Assembly (NCBI RefSeq): GCF_004346195.1 | Contig: NZ_SMAK01000003.1 | Coordinates: 1 to 64,000, forward strand | From: Tepidamorphus gemmatus | GTDB lineage: Bacteria; Pseudomonadota; Alphaproteobacteria; Rhizobiales; Tepidamorphaceae | Reading direction: 5' to 3' | DNA: 64,000 nt | In this document: positions 50,490-59,276 of the stretch, in pieces | How positions within the stretch are numbered: position 1 is the stretch's first letter | Layout: every line of letters begins with the position of its first letter | Notes under the pieces: generated by a model | Databases searched by the model: none | The model's input: only the letters and a program-made list of their open reading frames with translations | Told to the model about the DNA's origin: nothing | Made by a program: the position numbers and the translations under genes

Positions 50490-51899
50490 ATGGCGGCGTT
50501 CGACTACGATCTGTTCGTCATCGGCGCCGGTTCGGGCGGCGTGCGCGCCGCTCGGATCGCCGCCGGCTACGGTGCCCGGGTGGCGATCGCGGAGGAGCAT
50601 CGCATCGGCGGTACCTGCGTGATCCGCGGCTGCGTGCCGAAGAAGCTGCTGGTCTATGCCAGCCGCTTTCGCGACGAGTTCGAGGACGCCGCCGGCTACG
50701 GCTGGAACGTCGGCGAAACGGCCTTCGACTGGCCGACGCTGATCGCCGCCAAGGACAGGGAAGTCGCCCGCCTGGAGGCCGCCTATCGGCGCAACCTGGA
50801 GGCCGCGGGCGTCGAGATCATCGCGGCGCGCGGCGAACTGCGCGGTCCGCATACGGTTCACCTGGCCGGACCGGGCCGCGATGTCACCGCCCGGACGATC
50901 CTGATCGCCACCGGGGGGCAGCCCAATCTCGACCGACAACTGCCGGGTATCGAGCATGTCATCACCTCGAACGAGGCGTTCCATCTCGAGCGGCTGCCCG
51001 AGAGCATCGTGATCGCCGGCGGCGGCTACATTGCGGTGGAGTTCGCCGGCATCTTCAATGGCCTCGGTGCCCGGACGACGCTGATCTATCGCGGCGAGGA
51101 GATCCTGCGCGGCTTCGACGACGATCTGCGCACCGGCCTCCACGCGGCGATGACCGCGCGCGGCATCGAGGTGATCTGCGGCGACGTCTTCTCCCGCATC
51201 GAGAAGACCGACACGGGGCTCGTCGGCCATACGCGGCAAGGCAGGGCCCTCGCGGCCGAACAGATCATGTTCGCGATCGGCCGTTCGCCGCGCGTCGAAG
51301 GGCTCGGCCTTGACCGGGTCGGCGTCGCGCAGGGCTGGAACGGGGCAATCGTCGTCGACGGGACCGGCAGGACATCGGTCGACAGCATCTATGCGGTCGG
51401 CGACGTCACCGACAGGGTGAACCTCACCCCGGTCGCGATCCGCGAAGGCCATGCCTTCGCCGACATCGTCTTCGGCGGCAAGTCGGCCGCCATGTCGTAC
51501 GACGCCATTGCTACCGCGGTGTTCTCGACCCCGGAGATCGGCACCGTGGGCCTGAGCGAGGCGGAGGCGCGCGAGCGGTGCCGCGCGCTTGACATCTATG
51601 TCGCCCGCTTCCGGCCGATGAAGCAGACGATGACCGGCCGCGACGAGCCGGCAATGATGAAGCTCGTTGTCGATGCTCAGTCCGACGTGGTCGTCGGCTG
51701 CCATCTGCTCGGCCCGGACGCCGGCGAGCTCATCCAGATCGTCGGCATCCTGGTCAAGCTCGGGGCAACCAAAGCGCAGTTCGACGCGACCGTCGCGGTG
51801 CATCCGACGATGGCCGAGGAACTGGTCACGCTGCGTACCCCCGCCCGTCGGTGGCGGGCTGAGGACCCCGCGACCGAACGAGCGCGCACCGCAACCTGA
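50490..51899 (+). CDS. gor: Glutathione-disulfide reductase
   Basis: 469 aa pyridine nucleotide-disulfide oxidoreductase. FAD site DLFVIGAGSGGVRAARIA, redox disulfide GGTCVIRGCVPKKLLVYAS, NADPH-binding IVIAGGGYIAVEFAGIFNGL with a downstream Arg, and the C-terminal catalytic His in VAVHPTMAEELVTL. It reduces GSSG to GSH with NADPH. ATG at 50490 with GAGG upstream. The C-terminal 15 residues (from about 455) are a charged tail beyond the core. Confidence 0.96.
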   Translation: MAAFDYDLFVIGAGSGGVRAARIAAGYGARVAIAEEHRIGGTCVIRGCVPKKLLVYASRFRDEFEDAAGYGWNVGETAFDWPTLIAAKDREVARLEAAYRRNLEAAGVEIIAARGELRGPHTVHLAGPGRDVTARTILIATGGQPNLDRQLPGIEHVITSNEAFHLERLPESIVIAGGGYIAVEFAGIFNGLGARTTLIYRGEEILRGFDDDLRTGLHAAMTARGIEVICGDVFSRIEKTDTGLVGHTRQGRALAAEQIMFAIGRSPRVEGLGLDRVGVAQGWNGAIVVDGTGRTSVDSIYAVGDVTDRVNLTPVAIREGHAFADIVFGGKSAAMSYDAIATAVFSTPEIGTVGLSEAEARERCRALDIYVARFRPMKQTMTGRDEPAMMKLVVDAQSDVVVGCHLLGPDAGELIQIVGILVKLGATKAQFDATVAVHPTMAEELVTLRTPARRWRAEDPATERARTAT

Positions 51900-51989
51900 A
51901 CGCCCGATGAACGGGAGCTTCAGGTCCGGCTCATCCGGACTCCGCTACCTGTCGGCCCAGTCAGCTGGTCCCGCGTACGGAGTATCCCG

Positions 51990-52139
51990 ATGGGCAAGTT
52001 CGTGATGTCGCTCGCGCTCCTCATCATGATGGCCGGAACCGCCTTCCTGGTGGCGGCGCCGGTGCTGGTCAAGGCCGAGCATTCGACGCTGCTGTCGCGC
52101 GGCGAGACCTGCTTCACGCGCGGCATCGTCTGCCGCTAG
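51990..52139 (+). CDS. 49-residue small secreted or membrane protein
   Basis: Frame MGKFVMSLALLIMMAGTAFL then 29 more residues ending CFTRGIVCR. One hydrophobic segment (about 5-27) is either a signal peptide or a membrane anchor; two cysteines near the C-terminus could form a disulfide. GGAG lies 7 nt before the ATG, which is ideal spacing, and codon third positions are GC-rich like the neighbours. No family recognised. It sits between gor and the convergent HAD gene. Confidence 0.6.
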   Translation: MGKFVMSLALLIMMAGTAFLVAAPVLVKAEHSTLLSRGETCFTRGIVCR

Positions 52140-52143
52140 CCGC

Positions 52144-52788
52144 TCACGCTGGCACGGCGGCGGGACGGGGCTGGCGGACCGGGAACCCGAGCGCGGACAG
52201 TTCGCCGGCCAGCGCATCGGGGCCGGTGAACCGGATCGTCCGGAATCCGAGTTGGCGGGCGGCCTCGACATTGTCCTCGCGGTCGTCGATGAACAGCATG
52301 TCGGCCGGCGCCAGACCGGTCCGCGCGCACAGGACATCGAAGATGCGCGGATCGGGCTTGATGAAGCCGACCTCTCCCGAGACCACCGCCTGATCGAAGT
52401 CGCCGAGGAATGGGTAGGCGGCGCACGTCGTCTGCCAGAGCTCGGCGGAGAAGTTGGTCAGCGCATGGACGGCAACGCCGTTGCGCTTCAGGTCGGTCAG
52501 GATCTCGACCGTGCCCTCGATCGGGCCGCTGATCGTCTCCAGCCAGCGCTCGTAGAAGGCGGCGATCAGCGCGCTCGAGCCGGGGAACCGCTCCGACAGC
52601 GCCGCGACCCCGGCTGCGCAGGATCGTCCGCGATCCTGTTCGGCATGCCACCCGGGCGTCAGCACATGGGTCAGGAACCAGGCGCGCTCCTCGCGGTCGG
52701 GGATCAGCTTGTCATAGAGATAGGCCGGATTCCAGTCGAGAAGCACGTTTCCGACGTCGAATACGACGGCCCGCAAATGCGTCTGCAT
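52144..52788 (-). CDS. HAD-IA family hydrolase
   Basis: 214 aa. Motif I RAVVFDVGNVLLDWNPAYLY (nucleophile Asp), motif II VHALTNFSAE, motif III Lys in GFIKPDPRIFD and motif IV MLFIDDREDNVEAARQLG. The DVGNVLLDW and NFSAELW elements match the YihX-like (HAD-IA, alpha-D-glucose-1-phosphatase-like) group. Substrate unknown. ATG at 52788. Stands alone and converges on the small secreted-protein gene, with only 4 bp between stops. Confidence 0.9.
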   Translation of the reverse strand: MQTHLRAVVFDVGNVLLDWNPAYLYDKLIPDREERAWFLTHVLTPGWHAEQDRGRSCAAGVAALSERFPGSSALIAAFYERWLETISGPIEGTVEILTDLKRNGVAVHALTNFSAELWQTTCAAYPFLGDFDQAVVSGEVGFIKPDPRIFDVLCARTGLAPADMLFIDDREDNVEAARQLGFRTIRFTGPDALAGELSALGFPVRQPRPAAVPA

Positions 52789-53013
52789 GACGGTGCTCCC
52801 CTGGATGCTGCGCCGCGAATTTCACGTTGCATAGCACAATCCGGGGCCCTGCAGGAACCCGCGCCGGCTGTCCGGCGGTTTGCCGGCCGGCCGGCGCCGC
52901 GGCGAGCCGCGACGGTAGCGGCAACGGCGCGCCGTCGAGGTCCGATCAGGCAGGCGCGCCGTCGGGCGTCCGCCGCTCGCGATCGGAATGGACCTGCATG
53001 GTCGGAGAATGCC

Positions 53014-53538
53014 CTAGTCGTCCAGATAGTCGGCGCAGCGCGGTGCAGGCGCCTCGCCCCACGGCATGATCGGCACCGTCGAGGTCGAATTCTCGGGGCT
53101 GCCTTCGATCAGCTTGTCGGTGTAGACGAGGTAGACCAGCACGTTGCGGGTGGTGTCGCAGCCCCGTACGATGCGCATCCGCTTGAAGAACACCGAGCGG
53201 CGCTCGGAGAACATCTCCTCGCCCTGCGAGAAGCTGCCCCTGAACGACACCGGACCGATCTGGCGGCAGGCCAGCGAAGCATTCGACAGTTCTTCCGCGA
53301 CACCAAACAAGCCGCTCAGCCCACCCTTCTCGGGAACGGTGAAATGACAGGCGACTCCTGCCACCTTCGGATCGTCGATCGCATAGGTCGCGAGCTTGTG
53401 GTCGGGGGTCAGGAACTTCCAGACGGTGGATTTCTTGAAGATCAGCTCGGGCTCCTGTGCGGCAGCCGGCGACGCGATGCCCAGCATCGTGGCCAACATC
53501 GCGGCCAGCAGGCGGACGAGGACGACAGGTGCAGGCAT
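53014..53538 (-). CDS. CreA family exported protein
   Basis: 174 aa. The signal peptide ends near SPAAAQ (residue about 28). The CreA core is clear: YAIDDPKVAGVACHFTVPEK, ASLACRQIGPVSFRG, SERRSVFFKRMRIVRGCD, RNVLVYLVYTDKLIEGSP, with conserved cysteines in VACHF, LACRQ and RGCDTT. Periplasmic, function unknown despite the name. ATG at 53538 preceded by GGAGAACCGTTC. Followed by a 225-bp gap before the HAD gene that contains GC-rich repeats but no obvious gene. Confidence 0.92.
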   Translation of the reverse strand: MPAPVVLVRLLAAMLATMLGIASPAAAQEPELIFKKSTVWKFLTPDHKLATYAIDDPKVAGVACHFTVPEKGGLSGLFGVAEELSNASLACRQIGPVSFRGSFSQGEEMFSERRSVFFKRMRIVRGCDTTRNVLVYLVYTDKLIEGSPENSTSTVPIMPWGEAPAPRCADYLDD

Positions 53539-53625
53539 GAACGGTTCTCCGGTTCGCGGCGGCCGACCAGAGATAGGCAGCCAACCCTCTGTCTGCGAGG
53601 GGCACGGATCGCGGACGGTCGCCCC

Positions 53626-53829
53626 CTAGCCCGTCATCCCAGCCCGGCGCGCCGCCGCCACGGCCTGGCGCAGCACGTCCATGTCGCCGACATGGTTGGC
53701 GAGGAGCAGTACCAGCCTGGCGTTCAACGCCGCGCTCTCCGCTGCCGTCAGATCGCGATGGGCATCGACGAGCAGGTGAAAGGCCGCATCCGGATCGGCG
53801 AAGCGGCTGTCGGTCATCAGGTCAGCCAT
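53626..53829 (-). CDS. DUF2783 small protein
   Basis: 67 aa. MADLMTDSRFADPDAAFHLL and ESAALNARLVLLLANHVGD match DUF2783, a small family that regularly follows FAD monooxygenases in alphaproteobacteria. Role unknown; it may be an accessory subunit. Its ATG overlaps the stop of the monooxygenase gene by 8 bp, so the two are translationally coupled. Confidence 0.85.
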   Translation of the reverse strand: MADLMTDSRFADPDAAFHLLVDAHRDLTAAESAALNARLVLLLANHVGDMDVLRQAVAAARRAGMTG

Positions 53830-55435
53830 CTGTCATCCCCTTGGCACGGGCGAGCGCCGCCTCGATCCGCGTGCGGTCGTAGCGGCGGAACCGGGCGGCA
53901 AGATAGTGGTCGGGGCGAACGAGCCAGCAGCTGCCCGGCGCCGGATCGTAGCGAACCGCGAACAGACCGGTGGCATCGTGCAGGTCGCGCCCGATGCGGA
54001 GCAGGCGGACACCCGGCAGCGGCTCCGGTGTGGTCCCGTCATCGGCATGGAGCAAGGTGAAATCGCGCCCAAGCGCATTGAGCAGCCAGACCTGGCGCCC
54101 GGCGGCATCGACCATCGGGGCGTCCGGCAGCGGCGCGCCCGGCCGCATCTGGCCGCCGAACGGGTCGGTGTCGGGCGTGGACAGGGTACTGTCGTAGATC
54201 GCCGCGGTGTGCAGGCGGCCGGAATTGACCATCCGGCGGGCGAAGCCGTGGTCGCGGGCGAGTTCCAGCACCGCATCGCGCAGCACCTTGTCGCCAGGAC
54301 TCTTCGGCACGAGGAAGTCGGTGGAGCGGGTCGAATGGGCGATGTTGACGTCGGCGGCCTGGATTCGCTCGCAATCATAGCTGTCGAGCAGGCGCGCCGG
54401 CGCCTCACCGCTGACGACGAGGGCGAGCTTCCAGGCCAGATTCTGTGCGTCTTCGATGCCGGAATTGGCGCCGCGCGCTCCGAACGGCGAAACCTGGTGC
54501 GCGGCGTCGCCGGCCAGGATCACCCGGCCGTGCACGAATCGCTCGGCGCGACGGCACTGGAACGTGTAGACCGAAACCCAGACGAGATCGTATGGCCGGC
54601 CTTCCATCATCCGGTCAAGGCGGGCACGCACCCGCTCCGGCCTGGTCTCCTCGCGCGGATCGGCATCCCAGCCGATCTGGAAGTCGACGCGCCAGACATC
54701 GTCGGGCTGCTTGTGGATCAGCGCCGACTGGCCGGAATGGAACGGCGGTTCGAACCAGAACTGACGGATGGCGGGAAGATCCGCCTGCATGCGGATGTCC
54801 GCGATCAGGAACTGGTCGCGGAAGGTCTCGCCGACGAAGTCGATGCCGATGAGGTCGCGGATCGTCGATCGTGCGCCGTCGGCCGCAACCAGCCAGTCGG
54901 CCGCGATCCGGTAGCGGCCCTCCGGCGTGTCGATGTCGAGACAGGCGCCATCGGCGGTCGATTCGAGGCCAACCACCCGGTTGCGCCAGCGGATGTCGGC
55001 GCCGGGCAGCCGTTCCAGCCGTTCGACGAGCAGCTTCTCGAGATAGTATTGCTGCAGGTTGACGAAGGCCGGCATCTTGTGCCCCGGCTCGGGCAGGAGA
55101 TCGAACCGGTAGACCTCGCGGTCCCGGAAGTGGACCTTGCCGACGTGCCAGCCGACCCCCTTGGCGGCGACCGCCTCGCCGACACCGAGCGTGTCGAGGA
55201 TCTCCAGACAGTGCTTGGAATAGCAGATGCCCCGCGAGCCTTCGCCGATCCGGTCGGCATCGTCGAGCAGCACGACCGGAACGCCACGCTGGCAGAGATC
55301 GATCGCCGCCGCGAGGCCGACCGGCCCGGCGCCAACCACCACGACCGGGTGGCGAACGGGGTCCGCGGCATCCTGATCGGGCGACCGACGATAGGCGAAG
55401 CGGTAGAGCGCCTGCCGGGATTCAACATCGGCCAT
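53822..55435 (-). CDS. FAD-dependent aromatic monooxygenase-like oxidoreductase (MhpA/PheA group)
   Basis: 537 aa class A flavoprotein hydroxylase. GxGxxG in HPVVVVGAGPVGLAAAIDLC, the DG motif in LVAADGARSTIRDL and the GD motif in GRVILAGDAAHQVSPFGARG, then GANSGIEDAQNLAWKLA. A C-terminal thioredoxin-like region follows (about 440-530). The relatives hydroxylate phenolic acids such as 3-(3-hydroxyphenyl)propionate. Start at 55435 follows CACGGGAGGATGCG, a strong site; the frame upstream to 55528 overlaps the DoxX gene and is not used. It forms an operon with doxX and DUF2783 genes. Confidence 0.9.
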   Translation of the reverse strand: MADVESRQALYRFAYRRSPDQDAADPVRHPVVVVGAGPVGLAAAIDLCQRGVPVVLLDDADRIGEGSRGICYSKHCLEILDTLGVGEAVAAKGVGWHVGKVHFRDREVYRFDLLPEPGHKMPAFVNLQQYYLEKLLVERLERLPGADIRWRNRVVGLESTADGACLDIDTPEGRYRIAADWLVAADGARSTIRDLIGIDFVGETFRDQFLIADIRMQADLPAIRQFWFEPPFHSGQSALIHKQPDDVWRVDFQIGWDADPREETRPERVRARLDRMMEGRPYDLVWVSVYTFQCRRAERFVHGRVILAGDAAHQVSPFGARGANSGIEDAQNLAWKLALVVSGEAPARLLDSYDCERIQAADVNIAHSTRSTDFLVPKSPGDKVLRDAVLELARDHGFARRMVNSGRLHTAAIYDSTLSTPDTDPFGGQMRPGAPLPDAPMVDAAGRQVWLLNALGRDFTLLHADDGTTPEPLPGVRLLRIGRDLHDATGLFAVRYDPAPGSCWLVRPDHYLAARFRRYDRTRIEAALARAKGMTDG

Positions 55436-55499
55436 CGCATCCTCCCGTGGGTGCGGCGGCCCGCGCTCGTTCGGCGCAGCGGGTCCGCGCTCTCCCCGT

Positions 55500-55964
55500 T
55501 CAGAACTCGCGGCCGATGCTCCTGTCAACCGAGATCGGACCGGCGCCGCGCACGGCGATGAGCAGCGCGGCGACAGCCCACAGAAAGGCGAACTCGTAGC
55601 CCCCGTCCTGCATGAAGAAGCCGTTGGCCAGATGCACGCTGATGCCGGCGACGAACAGGAAGCCGGCGGCGAGCGCGGCGGCGGGGCGGGTGAGGAAGCC
55701 GATCGCGATGGCGATGCCGCAGCCGATCTCGACGAAGATCGCCAGGCCGGCGAACAGCCAGCCCGGCGTCATGCCGAGCGAACCGAGGAAGCCTGCCGTT
55801 CCGGCAAAACCGCCGCCGCCAAAGGCGCCGAACGCCTTCTGAAGACCATGCGGAACGAGAAAGCCGCCAACGACGAGACGGAACAAGAGCTCGGCGACGG
55901 GATCGAGGGAGCGGTAGATCGGACCCAGAATCGGCACGATCAGGCGCTGGTCGGTGGTGGACAC
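55500..55964 (-). CDS. DoxX family membrane protein
   Basis: 154 aa with four hydrophobic segments: LLFRLVVGGFLVPHGLQKAF, MTPGWLFAGLAIFVEIGCGI, ALAAGFLFVAGISVHLANGF and FAFLWAVAALLIAVRG. This is the DoxX/DoxD pattern. DoxX proteins in other bacteria take part in redox-linked complexes, often of unknown detail. I chose GTG at 55964 because GGAGA lies 6 nt before it; TTG at 55970 is too close to that site. First gene of the operon with the FAD monooxygenase (64 bp downstream). Confidence 0.88.
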   Translation of the reverse strand: MSTTDQRLIVPILGPIYRSLDPVAELLFRLVVGGFLVPHGLQKAFGAFGGGGFAGTAGFLGSLGMTPGWLFAGLAIFVEIGCGIAIAIGFLTRPAAALAAGFLFVAGISVHLANGFFMQDGGYEFAFLWAVAALLIAVRGAGPISVDRSIGREF

Positions 55965-56173
55965 GGGCAATCTCCTGATACGGTCCGGGCCCCCATGGCG
56001 CGGACGGGCACAAGCTGGGCAACCCGCCTTCCCGCATCAACCGGGCGCCGGTGAGCAATGTGTTGCGCAGATCGCATCAATGGCTGAAGCGGCATTGCCC
56101 GCCCTGCCGTCGCTGCCTATTGTCCCGACCGTCTCCGCGGGAGGCCCGGACCCGGCGTCCGGACAAGGCAGGG

Positions 56174-56692
56174 ATGATAAGGCGGGCGATGGCGGACAGC
56201 GGCGGACAGGGCGGACGTGCTCGGCGCGCCGACGTGCTGCGGCTGGAAGCCTTCCTGCCCTACCGCCTGATGATGCTGGCCGAACAGGTCAGCCAGTCGC
56301 TGGCACGCATCTACGGCCGCCGCCACCATCTCGCCAACCCCGAATGGCGGGTGCTGGCCGCGCTCGGCCAGCACGGTCGGATGACCGCCACCGAGATCGG
56401 CCGGCACAGCCGGATGCACAAGACCAAGGTCAGCCGGGCGGTGGCCGAGCTGGAACGTCGCGGGCTGCTGGTCCGCACTACCTCCGACGTCGATCTGAGG
56501 GTCTTGCATCTGGCGCTGACCGAGGCCGGGCGTGCAGTCTATGACGACATCGTTCCGTTGGCAGTGACCTTCGCCGCCGATCTTGCGGCGGACCTGTCAC
56601 CCGAAGACGCGGCGGCGCTCGACCGCATCCTGGCGACGCTGATGCAGCAGGCATCGGCTGGCGAGGCGGCTGGCGGCGATGCGGCATCCTGA
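56174..56692 (+). CDS. MarR-family transcriptional regulator
   Basis: 172 aa winged-helix regulator. YRLMMLAEQVSQSLARIYGR, NPEWRVLAALGQHGRMTATE, HKTKVSRAVAELERRGLLVR and DLRVLHLALTEAGRAVYDDI are the MarR helices and wing. Starts at 56174 and 56189 are both possible; the longer open frame back to 56051 has no family character. Divergent from the DoxX/FAD-monooxygenase/DUF2783 operon across about 200 bp, so it likely represses that operon and responds to a phenolic or similar ligand (inference). Confidence 0.9.
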   Translation: MIRRAMADSGGQGGRARRADVLRLEAFLPYRLMMLAEQVSQSLARIYGRRHHLANPEWRVLAALGQHGRMTATEIGRHSRMHKTKVSRAVAELERRGLLVRTTSDVDLRVLHLALTEAGRAVYDDIVPLAVTFAADLAADLSPEDAAALDRILATLMQQASAGEAAGGDAAS

Positions 56693-56797
56693 CCACACCT
56701 CGCCGCATCGCGAGATCGTGGCCGGGCGACGGTTTGACCCCTGATCGCGGCGTTTCCATACTCGGATCGACCGTCGACTCGACGGTCGGCGTGTCGC

Positions 56798-57934
56798 ATG
56801 CATCGCACCAGGACAATGCAACAGGTGATGAGGGGCTGGATCGCAGGGCTCGCCGGTGTGGTCCTGGCAGCGCTCCCAGCCGGTTCCGCGGCGGTTGCCC
56901 AGGATCCGGGCTATTGCGTTCAGCTCGAAGCCCGACTCGTCCATCTGGAGCGGTCGCGGTCGGGATCCTCCGCCGACATCACGCGGCGCGACAGCGCCAT
57001 CCTGACGCTGCGCAAGCAGCTCGATGCCGCACGACGTCAGGCCGCACAGGCCGGTTGCGGCGCGCAGCAGGGCTTCCTGTTCTTCCGGCCGCCGCGTCCG
57101 CCGCACTGCGGCGATCACGACGCGATCATCGCGCGACTCGAGGCCAATGTCCGGGCGCTCGAGGCGCAGCGCAGCGCCGCGCCCCTGCAGGTCGTCTCCG
57201 GCGACCGCGAGCGGGCCCAGCTGCTGGCAGCCCTCGGCGAGCACAATTGCGGTCCGCAATACGCCCGCTATGCGCCCCGGCCCGGATCCGGCGGGCTGTT
57301 CGGCTTCTTCAACCGTGACTACGGCCGCGATCCCTATGCCGAGGAACCCGGCATCGACGACCGCTACGGCACCTTCCGCACGATCTGTGTGCGCAGCTGC
57401 GACGGATATTTCTGGCCGATCAGCTTCTCGACAGTCTCCACCCATTTCGGCAATGACGAGCAGATCTGCCGGGCGAGCTGCCCGGGCGCCGATGTGGCGC
57501 TCTACATCCATCGCAATCCCGGCGAGGAGGCCGATGACGCCGTCTCGCTGAGCGGCGAGCCGCTGCGCGCGCACCCCAACGCCTTCCGCCATCGCCGCGA
57601 GTACGTACAGGACTGCACCTGCCGGACCGCGACACGAACGACGGCGCTGAGCGAGCGGGTGATCGTCGACATCACGGCCCGCAACGGCGCGGTCATGCGC
57701 AGCGATGCGGCCGGCAGCACTGCCGCGCGCGCCGAGACCGGCGCGATTGCCCTGCCGGGCACGCCGCTGCCGCGGCGGCCGCCGGGCGCGGTGCCGCCGC
57801 CGGTCGGGTCGATCGCGACGATCACCGGCTTCGAGGACTATGACTCGACGTCGGCCCCGGACGTGGCACAAGGGGAGCGTCAGGTGCGCAATGTCGGTCC
57901 CGGCTTCACGATGTACCGCCGAGTCGTCGAATAG
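56798..57934 (+). CDS. DUF2865 domain-containing exported protein
   Basis: 378 aa. After the signal peptide (hydrophobic [21 protein letters not shown]) a coiled-coil-like region (about 40-90), then a Cys-rich DUF2865 core: [40 protein letters not shown] and VQDCTCRT, Hyphomicrobiales-specific. Function unknown. The C-terminal about 90 residues are low-complexity and Pro-rich. ATGs at 56798, 56816 and 56828 are possible starts. The 3' end overlaps the convergent gltX by 29 bp. Confidence 0.85.
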   Translation: MHRTRTMQQVMRGWIAGLAGVVLAALPAGSAAVAQDPGYCVQLEARLVHLERSRSGSSADITRRDSAILTLRKQLDAARRQAAQAGCGAQQGFLFFRPPRPPHCGDHDAIIARLEANVRALEAQRSAAPLQVVSGDRERAQLLAALGEHNCGPQYARYAPRPGSGGLFGFFNRDYGRDPYAEEPGIDDRYGTFRTICVRSCDGYFWPISFSTVSTHFGNDEQICRASCPGADVALYIHRNPGEEADDAVSLSGEPLRAHPNAFRHRREYVQDCTCRTATRTTALSERVIVDITARNGAVMRSDAAGSTAARAETGAIALPGTPLPRRPPGAVPPPVGSIATITGFEDYDSTSAPDVAQGERQVRNVGPGFTMYRRVVE

Positions 57935-59246
57935 CCTCCTCGCGGCCGATCAGCGGCAGCAGCAGCTTCAGTTCGGGTCCGTGGTCGAGACCGGTCAGCG
58001 CCTGTCGCAGCGGCGCGAACAGCGCCCTGCCCGACTTCCCGGTGGCCGCCTTCACCGCCGCCACCCAGGTGCCGAACGTGGTCTCGTCCCACGGCTCGTC
58101 CGGCAATAGCCGCGCGGCCTCTGCCAGCAGCGGGCGGTCGTCCGGAGCGATGACGGGCGCAACCGGCCCGACGATCCGGTTCCACCAGCCGACCGCATCG
58201 GCGACGACGTCGAGATTGCCGCGCACCGCCTGCCAGAACGCCGCGCCACCCCCGACCCCCAGCGAGGAGAGCCGCTCGGCGACATCCTCGTATGCCATCG
58301 CGGCGACGAGCTTGCGATTGAGCGCCGCCAGATCGCCGATGTCGAAGCGTGAGGGGGCCCGCGACAGCCGGGCAAGATCGAGCCGGCCGGCCAGCTCCTC
58401 CAGAGAGGCGACCGCCTCGAGCGCTTCCGCGGAACCGATCAGCACGGCGAGGCTTGCCACCGCCATCGGCTCGTAGCCCGCCTCCCTGAGCGCCCGTAGC
58501 GACAGCGTTCCCTTGCGCTTCGACAGCTCCTCGCCGCCGGCGGCGACCAGCAGGTTGTGATGCGCGAATGCCGGTGGCGCATGACCGAGCGCCTCGAAGA
58601 TCTGGATCTGCACCGCGGTGTTGGTGACGTGGTCCTCGCCGCGGATGACGTGGGTGATGCCGAGATCGGCGTCGTCGACGACGCTGGTGAAGGTGTAGAG
58701 GCAGGTTCCGTCCTCGCGAATCAGAACCGGGTCGGAGAGGGCGGCGGCGGGATGGTGCTGCGGTCCCCGGCACAGATCGTCCCAGACGACGGCGCGGTCC
58801 TCGAGCAGGAAGCGCCAGTGCGGCCGACGCCCTTCGGCCTCGAGCGCCGCGCGCGCGGCGTCGGTGAGCTTCAGGGCGGCGCGGTCATAGACCGGCGGCA
58901 GTCCCCGCGCCCGCTGCCGCCGGCGCTTGCGATCCAGCTCCTCCGCCGTCTCCCAGCAGGGGTAGAGCCGGCCGTCGCGCTTCAGCCGAGCGGCCGCCGC
59001 CTCGTACAGCGCCGCGCGGTCCGACTGGCGCACGGTGAGGTCCGGTGCGATGCCGAGCCAGCCGAGATCCTCGACGATCGCCTCGGCGAATGCCGCGCGG
59101 CTGCGGGCGGTGTCGGTATCGTCCAGACGCAGGATGAAGCGGCCGCCATGCTGCAGGGCGAACAGACGGTTGATGAGCGCGGTCCGGGCGTTGCCGATGT
59201 GCAGATAGCCCGTCGGGGAGGGCGCGAAGCGGACGGTCGGGTGCAT
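57906..59246 (-). CDS. gltX: Glutamate--tRNA ligase
   Basis: 446 aa class-I synthetase. HIGH-type motif [20 protein letters not shown] at the N-terminus and KMSKS-type motif ELSKRKG. It charges tRNA-Glu with glutamate; in alphaproteobacteria with two copies one may also charge tRNA-Gln as the substrate for the amidotransferase. It is shorter than typical GluRS (about 470). ATG at 59246. Last 29 bp overlap the convergent DUF2865 gene; 30 bp downstream of nadE, so co-transcription is likely. Confidence 0.94.
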   Translation of the reverse strand: MHPTVRFAPSPTGYLHIGNARTALINRLFALQHGGRFILRLDDTDTARSRAAFAEAIVEDLGWLGIAPDLTVRQSDRAALYEAAAARLKRDGRLYPCWETAEELDRKRRRQRARGLPPVYDRAALKLTDAARAALEAEGRRPHWRFLLEDRAVVWDDLCRGPQHHPAAALSDPVLIREDGTCLYTFTSVVDDADLGITHVIRGEDHVTNTAVQIQIFEALGHAPPAFAHHNLLVAAGGEELSKRKGTLSLRALREAGYEPMAVASLAVLIGSAEALEAVASLEELAGRLDLARLSRAPSRFDIGDLAALNRKLVAAMAYEDVAERLSSLGVGGGAAFWQAVRGNLDVVADAVGWWNRIVGPVAPVIAPDDRPLLAEAARLLPDEPWDETTFGTWVAAVKAATGKSGRALFAPLRQALTGLDHGPELKLLLPLIGREEAIRRLGGTS

Positions 59247-59276
59247 GGATCGCTGATAGCGCGCCTGGCGCCCCGG

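Noticed and set aside
51924-51940. Short hairpin (6-bp stem, 5-nt loop) after gor as a terminator
   Set aside because: The stem is short and no T-run follows; not convincing enough to list.
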